From assembly GCA_036505015.1 (NCBI GenBank), contig DASXUC010000007.1, positions 1-31,799 on the forward strand: a stretch of DNA of 31,799 nucleotides, in the 5' to 3' direction. Shown here one piece after another: positions 8,675 through 16,568 of this stretch (the first letter of the stretch is position 1; the number at the start of each line of letters is the position of its first letter). Source of the DNA: DASXUC01 sp036505015. GTDB lineage: Bacteria > Sysuimicrobiota > Sysuimicrobiia > Sysuimicrobiales > Kaftiobacteriaceae. The position numbers and the translations under genes are program-made. Below the pieces are notes generated by a model. The model saw only the letters and a list, made by a program, of their open reading frames with translations, searched no databases and had not been told where the DNA came from.

Positions 8675-9847
8675 TCATCCCGACAGCACCTCCGATCCAC
8701 TGGACGTGACCGCGACGTTGTCTTCGATGCGAATCCCACCGAACTCAGGACCATAGATCCCGGGTTCGATGCTCGTCACCATCCCCTCCGCCAACACGTC
8801 GGTGGCTCCCGGATAGAGCAGCGGGATTCCTTCGTGATAGCGGAAACCGAGGCCGTGGCCGGTGATGTGAATGAAGTGGTCGGCCAGCCCGCGGGCCTGC
8901 AGCGCATCCCGGGCTGCCCGGTCGACGGCGTCACCGTTAACGCCGGGGCGCACCGCGGCGATCGCGGCCCGCTGCGCAACCGCCACAGCCTGGAGCAGCT
9001 CGGCCTGCCGGTTCGACGGCGTGCCCACGGTCGCCATGCGGGTGAGGTCTGAGTAGTAGCCGTCGGCGACCGTGCAGAGTTCGACCATCACCAGATCGCC
9101 GCGCGCCAGCCGCCGCGCGGTCGACGGTGCATAGCCCCATGACACCCGATTCAGCCGCTCCGTGCCCGAGAAGACGAGCGCCTGCGCGCGCGCATGGACG
9201 GTGCCCTTGTACCCGGTACCCTGCGCCAGGATCGCGCGCTCGACGTCGGCGGCCACCTCTGCCTCGGTTCGTCCTTCCGCAACGCCGGCGGCGAATGCAT
9301 GCAGACCGAAGGCGGCGATCTCATTGGCGACCCGCAGGCGCTGCAATTCTCCCGCCGTCTTGCGGGCGCGCAATTGGGTCAGCAGGGGCGAGGCGTCTTC
9401 CACCTCGGCACCGAGCGCCTCAAGTATCGTCCGGCTCGGGCCCGCCGGATGCCACGGCTCGACCAGTTTTTGCGTCGGGGCGAGATCCTCATCCGGGCTC
9501 CCTTCGACGCCGACGCGGGCGCCGCGCAGCCCCAGCGCCGCCGCCGCTTCGCGCAGCATGCGTCCCAGTCCCTCATTGGGAGGCGGGTCACCGAGCTTCC
9601 AGACTGGGAACGTCCGCACGTCGCCAATGAAGGTGCGGCTCAGGGCTTCCAGCTCCATCATGGGCGCGATCAGGATCGGATCGCCGGTCACCGGGATCAT
9701 GACGGCCGACCGCGCAAGCACCGGCCAGTACCCGGACAGCAGCACCACGTTCTCCGGCAGCCGGCAGATCAGAGCGCTCAGCTGCGCGCCGGCCAGCGCG
9801 CTCTGCACCGCGGTGATCCGTGCATTCGGAGCGGATGAGCCTACCAT
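8675..9847 (-). CDS. M24-family hydrolase (Xaa-Pro peptidase / creatinase-like)
   Basis: This 390-residue protein has an N-terminal creatinase-like domain (about 1-155) and a C-terminal pita-bread domain (about 165-390). Members cleave Xaa-Pro peptides or other C-N bonds such as those in creatine or ectoine derivatives. Metal-ligand positions can be traced: ADGYYSDLTR supplies Asp267, TGHGLGFRYHEG supplies His331, SIEPG supplies Glu361 and RIED supplies Glu375. The first ligand, normally Asp, reads as Glu256 in DLVMVELC, which is unusual for a true aminopeptidase. The ATG at 9847 overlaps the end of the SDR gene by seven bases. Placement inside a sugar-acid operon suggests a substrate other than a general peptide, but that is inference. 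Confidence 0.85.
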   Translation of the reverse strand: MVGSSAPNARITAVQSALAGAQLSALICRLPENVVLLSGYWPVLARSAVMIPVTGDPILIAPMMELEALSRTFIGDVRTFPVWKLGDPPPNEGLGRMLREAAAALGLRGARVGVEGSPDEDLAPTQKLVEPWHPAGPSRTILEALGAEVEDASPLLTQLRARKTAGELQRLRVANEIAAFGLHAFAAGVAEGRTEAEVAADVERAILAQGTGYKGTVHARAQALVFSGTERLNRVSWGYAPSTARRLARGDLVMVELCTVADGYYSDLTRMATVGTPSNRQAELLQAVAVAQRAAIAAVRPGVNGDAVDRAARDALQARGLADHFIHITGHGLGFRYHEGIPLLYPGATDVLAEGMVTSIEPGIYGPEFGGIRIEDNVAVTSSGSEVLSG

Positions 9848-10614
9848 GTTTCCAGCTGCGCCGTGAGGCCGGAGTCGACGAACAGCGACGTGCCGGTCAC
9901 GAACGACGATTCATCGCTGACCAGATAGAGGACGGCGTAGCCGATGTCTTCGGGGGTGCCGAGGCGGCCCAGCAACTGGCGCTGCTCGACCGTGCGCTTC
10001 ATCCCCTCGAAATCCCCCGATTCCCGGAAGATCCGCTGAATCAGCGGCGTGTAGATCCAGCCGGGACACACGGCGTTCACGCGGATCCCGTCGCGGGCGT
10101 AGTCGATGGCCATGACGCGCGTCAAGGCGGCCAAGCCGCCTTTGCTCGCCGCGTAGGGAGCGGTGCCGCCCACGTTTTGGTACGCGTGGACGGATGCGAT
10201 GTTGACGATCGCGCCCCCGCCCGCCGCCCTGAGGTGCGGCAGCGCATGCTTCGCGCACAGGAACGGCCCGGTGAGGTTGACGCGCAGGCAGCGCTCCCAG
10301 GCCTCCAACGTCGTGTCGTGCACCGGGGTGTACACGCCGATAGCGGCATTGTTCACCAGAATGGACAGCGCGCCGTAGCGATCAACGGCCTGCTCGACCA
10401 TGGCAGCCACCTGGCGTTCATCGGCGACGTCCGTATGCACGAAGACCGCGTCGCGGCCGCTGTGTGTTAATTCCTCGGCCGTGCGCCCGCCTTCCCCATC
10501 GTCGACATCGGCGATTACCACCCGGGCACCTTCCCGGGCGAGCACGGTGGCGATCCCCTTGCCGATACCCATCGCCGCGCCGGTAACGATCGCCACACGA
10601 TTTGAGACTCTCAT
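9841..10614 (-). CDS. SDR-family oxidoreductase (probable NAD-dependent sugar/polyol dehydrogenase)
   Basis: This is a classical short-chain dehydrogenase/reductase of 257 residues. The cofactor loop is TGAAMGIGKG (about 12-21). An Asp after the second strand (VVIADVD) points to NAD rather than NADP. NNAAIG and the catalytic set follow: Ser in NIASVHAY, then Tyr and Lys in PYAASKGG, with the canonical 13-residue Ser-Tyr spacing. The C-terminal SSFVTGTSLFVDSGLTAQ is also typical. The start at 10614 has a good GGAGG site 10 bases after the kinase stop. In this operon it would oxidise the sugar, or a keto/hydroxy-acid intermediate, before kinase and aldolase steps. The substrate cannot be assigned, because SDR sequences do not reveal it reliably. 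Confidence 0.92.
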   Translation of the reverse strand: MRVSNRVAIVTGAAMGIGKGIATVLAREGARVVIADVDDGEGGRTAEELTHSGRDAVFVHTDVADERQVAAMVEQAVDRYGALSILVNNAAIGVYTPVHDTTLEAWERCLRVNLTGPFLCAKHALPHLRAAGGGAIVNIASVHAYQNVGGTAPYAASKGGLAALTRVMAIDYARDGIRVNAVCPGWIYTPLIQRIFRESGDFEGMKRTVEQRQLLGRLGTPEDIGYAVLYLVSDESSFVTGTSLFVDSGLTAQLETW

Positions 10615-10624
10615 CCGCGCCCTC

Positions 10625-11569
10625 CTACCGCCAGGTCTCCCCGCCCGACATCAGGCCCTGCACGTCTTCCTCCGTCACCCACGCCGTATCGCCGTAGTAC
10701 GTGTGCTTCAATGCCGCCAGCGCGGTGCCGTAGGCCAGGCCGCGCTCGACCCCCTCGCCGAGGAATCCGTGGAGAAACCCCGCGGCGAACGCGTCGCCTG
10801 CCCCGATCCGGTCGACGGCATCGACCGGATAGCCCTCGCGCTCGAAAATCTGACGCCGATCGACGGCGGCGAAGTGCACACCGCTCGTGACGATCGCCAC
10901 GTCCGGATGAAACCGGTCCTGCAGGGTCTGCGCGGCCTCCACCGCCGTCCCGCCGGCACCGAAGAGCAGGTCCGCGTCCGAGGCGGTGGAGATTAGGATG
11001 CTGACGCCCTCGATCAATGGGCCGAGGGTGGCCGCGGCGTCCGCCGGGGTCCAGACCCTGGCCCGGTAGTTCACGTCGAAAGACACGAGCAGACCGCCGG
11101 TTCGGGCCTCGTGAAGGCACCGTGCGACCAGCTCCCGGCAGGACGGGCTGAGCCCCGGCGTGATGCCGCTGAGGTGGATGGCCTTCGCCGTACGCACGTA
11201 CCCCCAGTCCACGTCGTCCGGGTTGATCGTGGCCATCGCCGATCCCACCCGATCGTAGATGATCCGGCCCGGCCGCGGCGCTCTGCCGATTTCGACGAAA
11301 TACGTCCCGACCCGCTCTCCCTGCGTCCACAGCACCCGAGATACATCGACTCCCTGGGCGCGAATCTCGTTGCGAATCCGCCACCCCAACGGACCGTCGG
11401 TGAGGCGGGAGATCCAACCGGCGCTGGTCTTCAACCGGCTCAGGGTGACCGCCACGTTCGACTCCGCCCCGGCCACATGGACGAAGAAGTGCGGCGCCTG
11501 CTCCAGTGCCGTCCCGGCGGGCGCGGACAGACGCAGCATCGTCTCCCCCATCGTCACCACGTCAGGCAC
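10625..11569 (-). CDS. PfkB-family sugar kinase, probable 2-keto-3-deoxygluconate (KDG) kinase
   Basis: This is a ribokinase-fold kinase of 314 residues. The GTG at 11569 is favoured because GGAGG lies seven bases upstream; it overlaps the aldolase stop by eight bases. An in-frame extension to 11791 is only a shadow of the aldolase gene. Motifs are MGETMLRLSAPAG at the N-terminus, AGAESNVAVTLSRL (substrate-lid and signature 1 region), and DRIGAGDAFAAGFLHGFL (about residues 240-260) carrying the catalytic Asp of GAGD. The N-terminal sequence and its place directly next to a KDPG aldolase gene favour KDG kinase over ribokinase or fructokinase. It would make 2-keto-3-deoxy-6-phosphogluconate, or a stereoisomer, for the aldolase. 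Confidence 0.88.
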   Translation of the reverse strand: MPDVVTMGETMLRLSAPAGTALEQAPHFFVHVAGAESNVAVTLSRLKTSAGWISRLTDGPLGWRIRNEIRAQGVDVSRVLWTQGERVGTYFVEIGRAPRPGRIIYDRVGSAMATINPDDVDWGYVRTAKAIHLSGITPGLSPSCRELVARCLHEARTGGLLVSFDVNYRARVWTPADAAATLGPLIEGVSILISTASDADLLFGAGGTAVEAAQTLQDRFHPDVAIVTSGVHFAAVDRRQIFEREGYPVDAVDRIGAGDAFAAGFLHGFLGEGVERGLAYGTALAALKHTYYGDTAWVTEEDVQGLMSGGETWR

Positions 11570-12203
11570 GCGCACGCCTCCCACGGTCGACCGCGGCCGC
11601 AAAAGCGCCGATCTCCTGCCGCAGCCACGCCGGATCGTTGGCCCGCGCGCCCAACAGGCTGCCCCCCACGCCCACGGCTGCTGCTCCGGCGGCAATGAAC
11701 GTGCTCGTGTTGTCCACGGTAATCCCGCCGGTGGGAACCAGCGGGATCTGGCCCAGCGGGCCGCGCAGGTGCGTAAGATACTCCGCTCCAACCGTCGCGG
11801 CGGGGAACACCTTCACGAGCGCCGCGCCGCCGCGCCAGGCCTGCAGAATCTCGGTGGGCGTGAGCGCCCCGGCAATGAGCGGAACGCCCAGCCGTTGTGA
11901 CGCAGCCGCCACGTCTCCATCCACGTGCGGTGTCACCAAGAATCTAGCGCCGGCCGCGACTGCCTGCTCCGCCTGTGCGGCGTCGAGCACCGTCCCCGCT
12001 CCGAGCACCAGCCGGTCCTGATAGACATCGCGCAGGTGCCGGATCGTCTCGATCGCGTCGGGCGTGTTCAGTGTCACCTCCACGACCCCCATCCCCTCGG
12101 CCAGCAGGACCGCAGCGGCCGCGGCCAGGTCGCGCAGGCCCACGCCGCGGGCGATGGGCACCACGCCCAGCCGGCGGATCGCGGCGACGGGATCCTCGCT
12201 CAC
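11562..12203 (-). CDS. eda: KDPG/KDPGal aldolase (2-dehydro-3-deoxy-phosphogluconate aldolase)
   Basis: This class I aldolase of 213 residues cleaves 2-keto-3-deoxy-6-phospho-hexonates to pyruvate and glyceraldehyde 3-phosphate. Key residues are visible: Arg19 in VVPIARG, Glu42 in VVEVTLNTPDA, Thr71 in LGAGTVLD and the Schiff-base Lys131 in ALVKVFPA. VPTGGITVDN and VGVGGSLLG supply the phosphate-binding end of the barrel. The start is a GTG at 12203 that overlaps the TGA of the FAH-fold gene by four bases (GTGA), and the end overlaps the kinase gene. The tight coupling strongly links it to the adjacent kinase. Which stereoisomer (gluco or galacto) it uses cannot be told. Confidence 0.92.
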   Translation of the reverse strand: MSEDPVAAIRRLGVVPIARGVGLRDLAAAAAVLLAEGMGVVEVTLNTPDAIETIRHLRDVYQDRLVLGAGTVLDAAQAEQAVAAGARFLVTPHVDGDVAAASQRLGVPLIAGALTPTEILQAWRGGAALVKVFPAATVGAEYLTHLRGPLGQIPLVPTGGITVDNTSTFIAAGAAAVGVGGSLLGARANDPAWLRQEIGAFAAAVDRGRRARA

Positions 12204-13084
12204 AGACCCAGCGCCTGGGCATAGCGGCGATCCACCGACCGTGCCGCAACCGGGTTGCGCAGCACCCCAATGCCTTCCACTTCCACCTCCAGCACGTCGC
12301 CCGGGACGAACGGGCCGGCGGGCGGCGATGCGGACGTGACCAGATCCCCCGGCTCCAACGTCATGAACCCCGTCACGAAGGCGATCAACTCGGAGAAGGG
12401 CCGCCGCATCTGCGCCGTGCTGGACGAGGCTTCCACGGTCCCGTTGCGCCGCCGCACCATCCGCGCGTCCGCGATGGGCACGGCGTCAGCCGTCACGATC
12501 CACGGCCCGAGCGGCGCGAACGTGTCGCAGTTCTTCGCCCACTGCTGGTACTCTCGGGTCATCAGTTCGATGTCGTGAAGCACGATGTCGTTGAAGATCG
12601 TGTAGCCGAAGATCGCGCCGCCGACCTCGCGCTCAGGAATCTGCCGGATGCGCCGGCCGATCACGGCGGCGATCTCAAACTCGTGGAAGACCGACCCGTA
12701 GCCGTCGGGAATTTCCACGGTGGCGTCGGGGCCGACGATGGCCGAGGGGGCCTTCAGGAACAACTGCGGCACGGTCAGGTATTCCAGTCCGAGAATCTGC
12801 CGGTAGTCCTCGAAGTTCAGACCCATGCAGACGATCTTCGACGGATTTGGCAGGGGGGCGATCAGGCGAATGCCGGGCCGCGGGATGGCCACACGGCCCG
12901 GATCGACCCGGCTGAGAGCCTGGGTAATGTGCTGCGCGGTGCCTCCCGCCGCGAGAAAGCCGCGCAGATCGGATGCGGTAGGCAGGGCGGCGGCGGCGAG
13001 CAGTGACGGCAGCTCGACGACGTGGTCCTCTTCAATCACACCCCAGGTCTGGCGGTCATCGCGGACGAACGTACCGATCCGCAT
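12200..13084 (-). CDS. fumarylacetoacetate hydrolase (FAH) fold enzyme
   Basis: This 294-residue protein has a short N-terminal domain (about 1-70) and a C-terminal FAH catalytic domain. Family members act on 2-keto acids as hydrolases, decarboxylases or dehydratases with a divalent metal. Visible landmarks are IVCMGLNFEDY (about 84-94), the acidic metal pair in FHEFEIAAVIG (Glu135, Glu137), GYTIFNDI with Asp166, Lys184 in AKNCDTFAPLGPW, and LEPGDLV. Two features depart from the common pattern: His170 where Arg is usual after the ND motif, and SASPPAGP where GTPxG is usual. The ATG at 13084 follows AGGGGG and lies inside the end of the regulator gene (29-base overlap). In this operon the substrate is probably a 2-keto-3-deoxy or 2,4-diketo sugar acid. 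Confidence 0.88.
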   Translation of the reverse strand: MRIGTFVRDDRQTWGVIEEDHVVELPSLLAAAALPTASDLRGFLAAGGTAQHITQALSRVDPGRVAIPRPGIRLIAPLPNPSKIVCMGLNFEDYRQILGLEYLTVPQLFLKAPSAIVGPDATVEIPDGYGSVFHEFEIAAVIGRRIRQIPEREVGGAIFGYTIFNDIVLHDIELMTREYQQWAKNCDTFAPLGPWIVTADAVPIADARMVRRRNGTVEASSSTAQMRRPFSELIAFVTGFMTLEPGDLVTSASPPAGPFVPGDVLEVEVEGIGVLRNPVAARSVDRRYAQALGL

Positions 13085-13901
13085 TCACACCCCCTGCCGT
13101 GCTCGGCGCGGCGCGGCCGTGGCCCAACGCCTCGGAAATCGCACGCGTACACGCGGTGATCAGGCTGACGTATTCTTTGAACTGGGCAGACTCCACGTCA
13201 ACGCCCACCGCGGCAATACTGGCCGCGGCGACGACCTGCCCCGTGTGATCGATGATAGGGGCGGCGGCGCAGCGAATCAGCTCCTCGTGCTCCCCACCAT
13301 CGATGGCGTGTCCCCGCTGCCGCACCAGGGCAAGATGGTTCCGGAGGACCTCCGGGGCCGTGATCGTGCGGCTGGTGTACCCGCGCAGGCCCCGGCGTTG
13401 GATGAATTGATCCAGGGCCCCGGCCGGCAAACCCGCCAGGAGCGCCTTGCCGAGCCCCGTACAGTGCGCGGGCGCCCGCCGGCCGACCTGGGAATGCATG
13501 CGTACCTGATGAATACTCTCGATCTTGTCGATATAGACGACGTCCCACTCATCCAAGATCGCCAGGTGCACCGTCTCCCCGCATGCCCGGTGAGCGTCCT
13601 CCAGATATGGGCGGGCCACGTGCTGCAGTTCCATGCTGTTGACGACAAGACTCCCCAGCTCAAACAGCGGCAGGCCCAGTCGGTACCGCCCGTGGGCCGG
13701 GTCCTGTGTGACAAACCCCGATTGCTCCAGCGTCGCCAGGAGGCGGTGCACCGTGCTTTTGTGGAGCTTTAGCGTTCGGGCGAGTTCAGTGACTCCGAGG
13801 ACGGGTGTGGCCGGGGAGAATGCCTTGAGAATAGCGATCGCCCGTTCGACAGCGCGGATGCCGTAGTTGTTCGACCGCGGGGATGGCGGTGTCTTGTACA
13901 C
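13056..13901 (-). CDS. IclR-family transcriptional regulator (KdgR-like by context)
   Basis: This is a DNA-binding regulator of 281 residues. The N-terminal winged helix-turn-helix spans about 15-85 (AVERAIAILKAFSPATPVLG, then TVHRLLATLEQSGFV). The C-terminal ligand-binding domain includes VHLAILDEWDVVYIDKIES and the typical CTGLGKALLAGLP (about 147-160). The GTG at 13901 is preceded by AGGAC. The gene is the first of the sugar catabolic block, and its end overlaps the FAH-fold gene by 29 bases, so it is probably autoregulated together with its targets. Many IclR proteins, KdgR among them, respond to 2-keto-3-deoxy sugar acids, which fits the kinase/aldolase neighbours. The ligand assignment is inference. 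Confidence 0.92.
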   Translation of the reverse strand: MYKTPPSPRSNNYGIRAVERAIAILKAFSPATPVLGVTELARTLKLHKSTVHRLLATLEQSGFVTQDPAHGRYRLGLPLFELGSLVVNSMELQHVARPYLEDAHRACGETVHLAILDEWDVVYIDKIESIHQVRMHSQVGRRAPAHCTGLGKALLAGLPAGALDQFIQRRGLRGYTSRTITAPEVLRNHLALVRQRGHAIDGGEHEELIRCAAAPIIDHTGQVVAAASIAAVGVDVESAQFKEYVSLITACTRAISEALGHGRAAPSTAGGVNADRYVRPR

Positions 13902-13997
13902 CGAGACAGCGTCCTGTACTTGGAAACTGAGGTGGGGTTCGGTGGTGCGATGACTGAATCCTTGCCGATCTGTTTCACGGTGCGGAAAGTTGACCAG
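13902..13997 (-). promoter_or_regulatory. probable promoter/operator interval upstream of the IclR-led operon
   Basis: These 96 bases separate the acetamidase stop from the regulator start and are the only clear gap in the middle of the minus-strand block, so a separate promoter for the IclR-to-epimerase genes is likely here. A weak dyad, TTTC-N8-GAAA (13973-13988), is the only operator-like element I see. No convincing -35/-10 pair stands out. Confidence 0.3.
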
Positions 13998-14924
13998 TTA
14001 GACAAAGATGGCCTTCGGCAGGTACGCCGACACCACCCAGTTCGGAACGTCGACCACTTCGCTGATCCGCAGATCGACGGCCACGCTGCACAGCATGTAG
14101 GCCAGCTCCGGCGCCAGCCGGTACTCCCGGCCCAGATAGTCGATCATGTCGCGCACCGCGTCCTTTGCCGCTTGCATCAGGTCCGGGTCGATGCCGGTCG
14201 TGGCATAATAGCCGCGTTCGTCGACGTGCCGGGTCGGCGGGCCCGGCAGCGCAAACTGCGGCCGAGCCAGACCGGCCTGCTTGACCAGATTGAACCGCAA
14301 TTGAATCGACATCGGCGACTCGATCGCCGTGCCGCACACCTCCCCGTCCCCCTGCGCCGCGTGCGTGTCGCCGACCGAGAACAACGCGCCGGGGACTTGG
14401 ATCGGCAGCCACAACCGGGCGCCGCGGGTCAGATCGCGGATGTCCATGTTCCCGCCGACCTCGCGCGGGGGCACGATGGAATGCTGCCCCGGTTCCCCCG
14501 GCGCCACACCGATCGTCCCAGGAAACGGCCGGACGGGAAGCCGGATGCCGGGGGCAAACTCCACGCCCCCGGCCTCGTACGAGGAAATGCGCAGAAACGG
14601 GATGGGGAAATCCTCCGCCAGCAGGCCAAATCCCGGAATGATCGCGGTCCATCCCCAGCCGCTGGGTTCAAAGTCCAGGATCTCCACCGCCAGCGCATCT
14701 CCCGCTTCCGCCCCGTCGACGAACACCGGACCGGTCACCGGATTCACGCGCGCGAAGTCGAGCCGTCCCACGTCGTCGACCGTCGACGACCGGTTGAGCT
14801 GCCCCCCGCTCGCCTCCACCACCTCGAACGCCACCGCCTCCCCCGGCGCGATGCGCAGCACCGGCGCGTTGGCGTTGTTCCAGCCGAAGTGATGCCGGTC
14901 GCGGTGGATCGTGTGCTGGGTCAC
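13998..14924 (-). CDS. acetamidase/formamidase family protein (FmdA/AmdA)
   Basis: This is an amidase of 308 residues that hydrolyses short amides (formamide, acetamide or related) to acid and ammonia. The signature GDTHAAQGDGEVCGTAIES (about residues 185-203) is characteristic of the family. Other typical stretches are the N-terminal HHFGWNNANAPVLRIAPGE and the metal-rich N-terminal HxxRDRHH. The start is a GTG at 14924 that overlaps the TGA of the peptide-binding protein gene by four bases; the frame upstream of it is only a shadow. The coupling implies that the transporter brings in a substrate containing an amide that this enzyme cleaves. No export signal is visible, so it acts in the cytoplasm. 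Confidence 0.9.
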   Translation of the reverse strand: MTQHTIHRDRHHFGWNNANAPVLRIAPGEAVAFEVVEASGGQLNRSSTVDDVGRLDFARVNPVTGPVFVDGAEAGDALAVEILDFEPSGWGWTAIIPGFGLLAEDFPIPFLRISSYEAGGVEFAPGIRLPVRPFPGTIGVAPGEPGQHSIVPPREVGGNMDIRDLTRGARLWLPIQVPGALFSVGDTHAAQGDGEVCGTAIESPMSIQLRFNLVKQAGLARPQFALPGPPTRHVDERGYYATTGIDPDLMQAAKDAVRDMIDYLGREYRLAPELAYMLCSVAVDLRISEVVDVPNWVVSAYLPKAIFV

Positions 14925-16540
14925 CTGCCCACCACCCGGACTTCGATGTAGTGCACCGGGATGTGGATCGGATCGACGAACAGGTTCGCCATCCCGCCGA
15001 TGCGCGCGGTGTGCATCGTATACCGTTTCTCGTTGAAGATCGGGATCCACGGCGCGTCATCCATCACCCGGCGGTAGATCTCGCGGTACCTGGCGTCGCG
15101 GGCGGCGGCCTGATCCGGCCGCACCATCGCGTCGGCCTCCTCGACCATCTTCTCGACGGTCTTGTTGCAGTACCACGCCCAGTTCCAGGTGCCGGGGGCC
15201 AGCGCCGCGCAGGACAGGATCGGCCAGTAGAAATCGTTCGGATCGGGATAGTCCGCGATCCAGGCCATGCCGCCCGACCACACCAGCGGCGCCTGGCCTT
15301 TGGTGCCGCCCGCCTCGATCACCGTGCTTTGCGCCTGTGTCTTCAAGTCCACCTTGATCCCGACCGCGGCCAGATCTTGCTGGATGGCCTGTACGATCCG
15401 CGGGTTCGGGTCGGTGTTGTTCGCGTAGAGCGCCGTGGAAAAGCCGCTGGCATACCCGGCTTCGGCCAGCAGTTTCTTGGCCTGCGCAGGGTCGTATGGA
15501 TACCCCTTGTATGCGGCGTCATAGCCCGGCATCAGCGGGGGCAGCACCTGATTGGCCACCGCGGCGCGGTTGTTGATGATGCGCACGATGCGTCGCTTGT
15601 CGATGGCCATGTTCACGGCGCGGCGCACCCGCACGTCGGTAAACGGCTTGACCTGGGTGTTGATCGTCACGTACCCGGTCTGGAGCTGATCTCCCACCGC
15701 GACGAGTTTGTTGAGGGTCGGATTGGCCATCACCTTGACGAAATCGGCCGGAGGGATCCCGTCCCCGAGGATATCGACCTCACCGCGCTGCAGCTTGAGG
15801 AACGCGACGTTCGGCTCCACCCCGACCTGGAACGTGATCTGGTCGAGGTACGGGCGGCCTTTGATGAAGTAATCGGGATTCCGCACCAGGACCAGGCGCT
15901 GGCCCAGCACCCATTCCTTTACCTTGAATGCCCCGGTGCCGACCGGGCGGTGACCGAAGTCGGCCTTCAACCGTTCGACCTCCTCCTTCGGCACCACGTG
16001 CGCAAAGTTCAGCGCCATGGTGTGCAGGAACGCGGCGTTGGGCTTGTCGAGGGTGAAGGAGATCGTATACGCGTCGATGACCTTCACGCCGGCGATCGTC
16101 TTGGCCTTGCCCTTGCTGAACGCCTCGGCGCCCTTGATGCCCGTGTAGAAGCCGGCGCCGGGGCTCTGCGTCTTCGGGTTCATCACCCGTTCCAGCGTGT
16201 AGCGGAAATCAGCCGCGACGACTTCCCGGCCGTTGTGGAACTTCACGCCGCGCCGGAGCTTGAACGTGTACGTCAGCCCGTCGGAAGAGATCGTGTACGA
16301 CTCCGCTAGGTGCGGGACGAGCTTCGTCGTGCCCGGCTCGTAGTCCATCAGCCCGTCGGCGATGGACTTGATGATCGACCAGTTCTGCCAGTCATACCCG
16401 ATGGCCGGATCCAGCGTGCTGATGTCGTCCTTGAACGTGACGACCATCGAGCCGCCGGCCGTCTGTCCCCAGGTCGGGGCGACCCATGGAACGCACAGCA
16501 CCAGCACCAGCAACACCACCACCGCCACCCTCGCCCGCAT
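14921..16540 (-). CDS. ABC transporter substrate-binding protein, family 5 (peptide/amide type)
   Basis: This is an extracytoplasmic solute-binding protein of 539 residues (SBP_bac_5: peptides, nickel, opines and similar). The ATG at 16540 is set by an excellent ribosome-binding site (GAGGAGGTGGGG). The signal peptide is MRARVAVVVLLVLVLCV and onward, with cleavage probable at the TWGQTAGG region. Family signatures include TLDPAIGYDWQNWSIIKSI, LAESYTISSDGLTYTFKLRR and GVKFHNGREVVAADFRYTLE. A second-lobe pattern with AVNMAIDKRRIV and YDPAQAKKLLAEAGY follows. It sits just after the two permease genes and is translationally coupled to the acetamidase. No ATPase genes for this system are in the window. 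Confidence 0.94.
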   Translation of the reverse strand: MRARVAVVVLLVLVLCVPWVAPTWGQTAGGSMVVTFKDDISTLDPAIGYDWQNWSIIKSIADGLMDYEPGTTKLVPHLAESYTISSDGLTYTFKLRRGVKFHNGREVVAADFRYTLERVMNPKTQSPGAGFYTGIKGAEAFSKGKAKTIAGVKVIDAYTISFTLDKPNAAFLHTMALNFAHVVPKEEVERLKADFGHRPVGTGAFKVKEWVLGQRLVLVRNPDYFIKGRPYLDQITFQVGVEPNVAFLKLQRGEVDILGDGIPPADFVKVMANPTLNKLVAVGDQLQTGYVTINTQVKPFTDVRVRRAVNMAIDKRRIVRIINNRAAVANQVLPPLMPGYDAAYKGYPYDPAQAKKLLAEAGYASGFSTALYANNTDPNPRIVQAIQQDLAAVGIKVDLKTQAQSTVIEAGGTKGQAPLVWSGGMAWIADYPDPNDFYWPILSCAALAPGTWNWAWYCNKTVEKMVEEADAMVRPDQAAARDARYREIYRRVMDDAPWIPIFNEKRYTMHTARIGGMANLFVDPIHIPVHYIEVRVVGR

Positions 16541-16568
16541 ACCCCACCTCCTCGACATAGGCACGGCG

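Noticed and set aside
13973..13988. TTTC-N8-GAAA as an IclR operator
   Set aside because: Four-base arms are too short to stand alone; listed only as a hint within the regulatory interval.
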